DNA from: Aliiroseovarius sediminilitoris
Lineage (GTDB): Bacteria > Pseudomonadota > Alphaproteobacteria > Rhodobacterales > Rhodobacteraceae
Length of the DNA stretch: 64,000 nt
Assembly: GCF_900109955.1 (NCBI RefSeq)
Contig: NZ_FOJB01000001.1
Coordinates: 434,001 to 498,000 of the forward strand
Direction of reading: 5' to 3'
Made by a program: the position numbers and the translations under genes
Part shown: positions 63,100 through 64,000 of the stretch, one piece after another
How positions within the stretch are numbered: the first letter of the stretch is position 1
Layout: each line of letters opens with the position of its first letter
Notes under the pieces: generated by a model
Told to the model about the DNA's origin: nothing
The model's input: the letters and a program-made list of their open reading frames with translations, nothing else
The model's database searches: none

Positions 63100-64000
63100 T
63101 CAGGTCAGGCCGAAGCCCGTGTAGGGCAGGAAGCGCACTGGTGTACCGGGCGCGATCTCGAGTGCCTCGTCTGGCAGTTCGACCAGTCCGGTGGCCCAGC
63201 TGAGGCCGGAGATGCGGCCTGAGCCTTCGGATTTGAACACTTCAACCTGGTCTGTATCATTGATCCGCGCGCGCAGGTATTCGCGGCGTCCGGCTTTCTT
63301 TGATTTCGAGAAGGCGGCGGGCAGGGTGAAGACCTGGGGCGTGAGCCAAGGGCCTCCGGCGAGTTTCGAGAAAGCCGGTCGGGCAAAGATCAGCGTGGTG
63401 ACAAGCGCGGCGACGGGGTTGCCGGGCAGACCAAAGACGGGTGTGCCGTTCCATTGGGCCAGCGCCAGCGGGCGACCCGGTTTGATCGCAATGCGCCAAT
63501 GGTGCAGCGATCCGGTCTGTTCCAGCAGGGCCGAGACATGGTCTTCATCCCCCGCCGATGCGCCGCCGGAGGTCAGGATAACATCTGCTTTTGTCGCGGC
63601 ATCATCAAAGGCTTGGCGCAGCTTGTCCCGATCATCGGCGACATGGCCAAGATCGACAGGCAGATAGCCCCAGTTTTCGGCCAGCGACATCAGCATGGGG
63701 CGATTAGCGTCATAGGTGCGACCAACGTCCAGCGTCGTGCCGGGTTCGGTCAGTTCGTCGCCGGTGGACAGGACGCCGACGCGCAGGTGGGTGTGGACCT
63801 CTGCGTCCGAGAGGCCGAGGGCAGACAGCAGCGCCACATCCGGCGCGCGCATCTTGTGGCCTGCGGGCAGGGCGAGTTTTCCTGCTGCGACGTCCTCGCC
63901 TGCGGCCCGGGCATTTGCGCCGGGTTTCACACCTGCCGGGAACCTCAGCGTCGTTCCGTCAATCCGCACATCTTCCTGCATAACCACGGTGTCGATCCCG
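63100..64000 (-). CDS. moeA: Molybdopterin molybdenumtransferase, partial (N-terminus beyond right edge)
   Basis: It inserts molybdate into adenylated molybdopterin to finish molybdenum cofactor. About 300 C-terminal residues are present of the usual 390-400; the frame stays open to the edge, reading GIDTVVMQEDVRI, where DTVVMQED is a MoeA signature. Further motifs are the domain-III block VGVLSTGDEL and VILTSGGASAGDEDHV, then KPGRPLALAQWNGTPVFGLPGNPVA. The C-terminal domain IV is complete (to GFGLT). Convergent with the DUF4387 gene. Confidence 0.95.
   Translation of the reverse strand, partial: GIDTVVMQEDVRIDGTTLRFPAGVKPGANARAAGEDVAAGKLALPAGHKMRAPDVALLSALGLSDAEVHTHLRVGVLSTGDELTEPGTTLDVGRTYDANRPMLMSLAENWGYLPVDLGHVADDRDKLRQAFDDAATKADVILTSGGASAGDEDHVSALLEQTGSLHHWRIAIKPGRPLALAQWNGTPVFGLPGNPVAALVTTLIFARPAFSKLAGGPWLTPQVFTLPAAFSKSKKAGRREYLRARINDTDQVEVFKSEGSGRISGLSWATGLVELPDEALEIAPGTPVRFLPYTGFGLT

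Noticed and set aside
1-64000. CRISPR arrays, insertion sequences, rRNA or attachment sites
   Set aside because: No regularly spaced repeats, transposase or integrase motifs, rRNA segments, or tRNA 3'-end duplications were seen.

Overview
The window looks like a chromosome segment of an alphaproteobacterium of the Rhodobacteraceae (Roseobacter/Rhodobacter group). It is GC-rich. It carries the petA-petB-petC (fbcFBC) operon with haem and PEWY residues at the same cytochrome b positions I recall for Rhodobacter capsulatus, a petP/petR-like regulator pair, an RcGTA-type head-spike gene set, the order HDAC-xseB-ispA-dxs, and two copies of an intergenic repeat that I associate with this family. 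I see no photosynthesis genes, integrase, transposase, CRISPR array or rRNA.

Layout. 1-13.9 kb is mostly core metabolism: a partial membrane-anchored protein, ilvE, petP-petR, a histone-deacetylase-like hydrolase with xseB-ispA-dxs (isoprenoid supply), an SDR protein, ade-amn (AMP to adenine to hypoxanthine), an HU protein, a DMT exporter, a 570-bp gap without a convincing gene, and aroC. 13.9-18.4 kb holds a second DMT exporter and a TPP riboswitch followed by thiBPQ. 18.4-24.6 kb holds petABC (leftward), a GST, a small protein, mtaB, dapF and tRNA-Lys(TTT). 24.7-30.2 kb is a leftward operon of a small membrane protein, a TetR regulator, an RND adaptor and an RND pump, with a candidate operator at its head. 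30.4-37.0 kb is a Dpp/Opp-type peptide ABC transporter plus a LysR regulator.

37.1-53.2 kb is the accessory core. Three translationally coupled genes (spike base, a second probable spike/fibre gene, an unknown) resemble the distal gene-transfer-agent head-spike locus. They are followed at once by a capsule/exopolysaccharide locus: an initiating sugar transferase and a Wzc-like autokinase rightward, then Wza-like export, glycosyltransferases, an EpsG-like polymerase, a UbiA-like/HAD pair, an ABC flippase, a nucleotide-sugar dehydrogenase and an epimerase leftward. RcGTA spikes bind the capsule, so particle ligand and probable receptor synthesis lie side by side here.

53.4-64 kb holds ilvD; a leftward unit of response regulator, histidine kinase and a periplasmic binding protein (TctDE-like plus a likely third component); the divergent tctCBA tripartite carboxylate transporter fused into one operon with an AtuA-like/DUF4387 pair; and the 3' part of moeA. 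Many genes overlap by 1-4 bases, so operon structure is clear. Functional names rest on motifs and family recognition read by eye; no database search was run.
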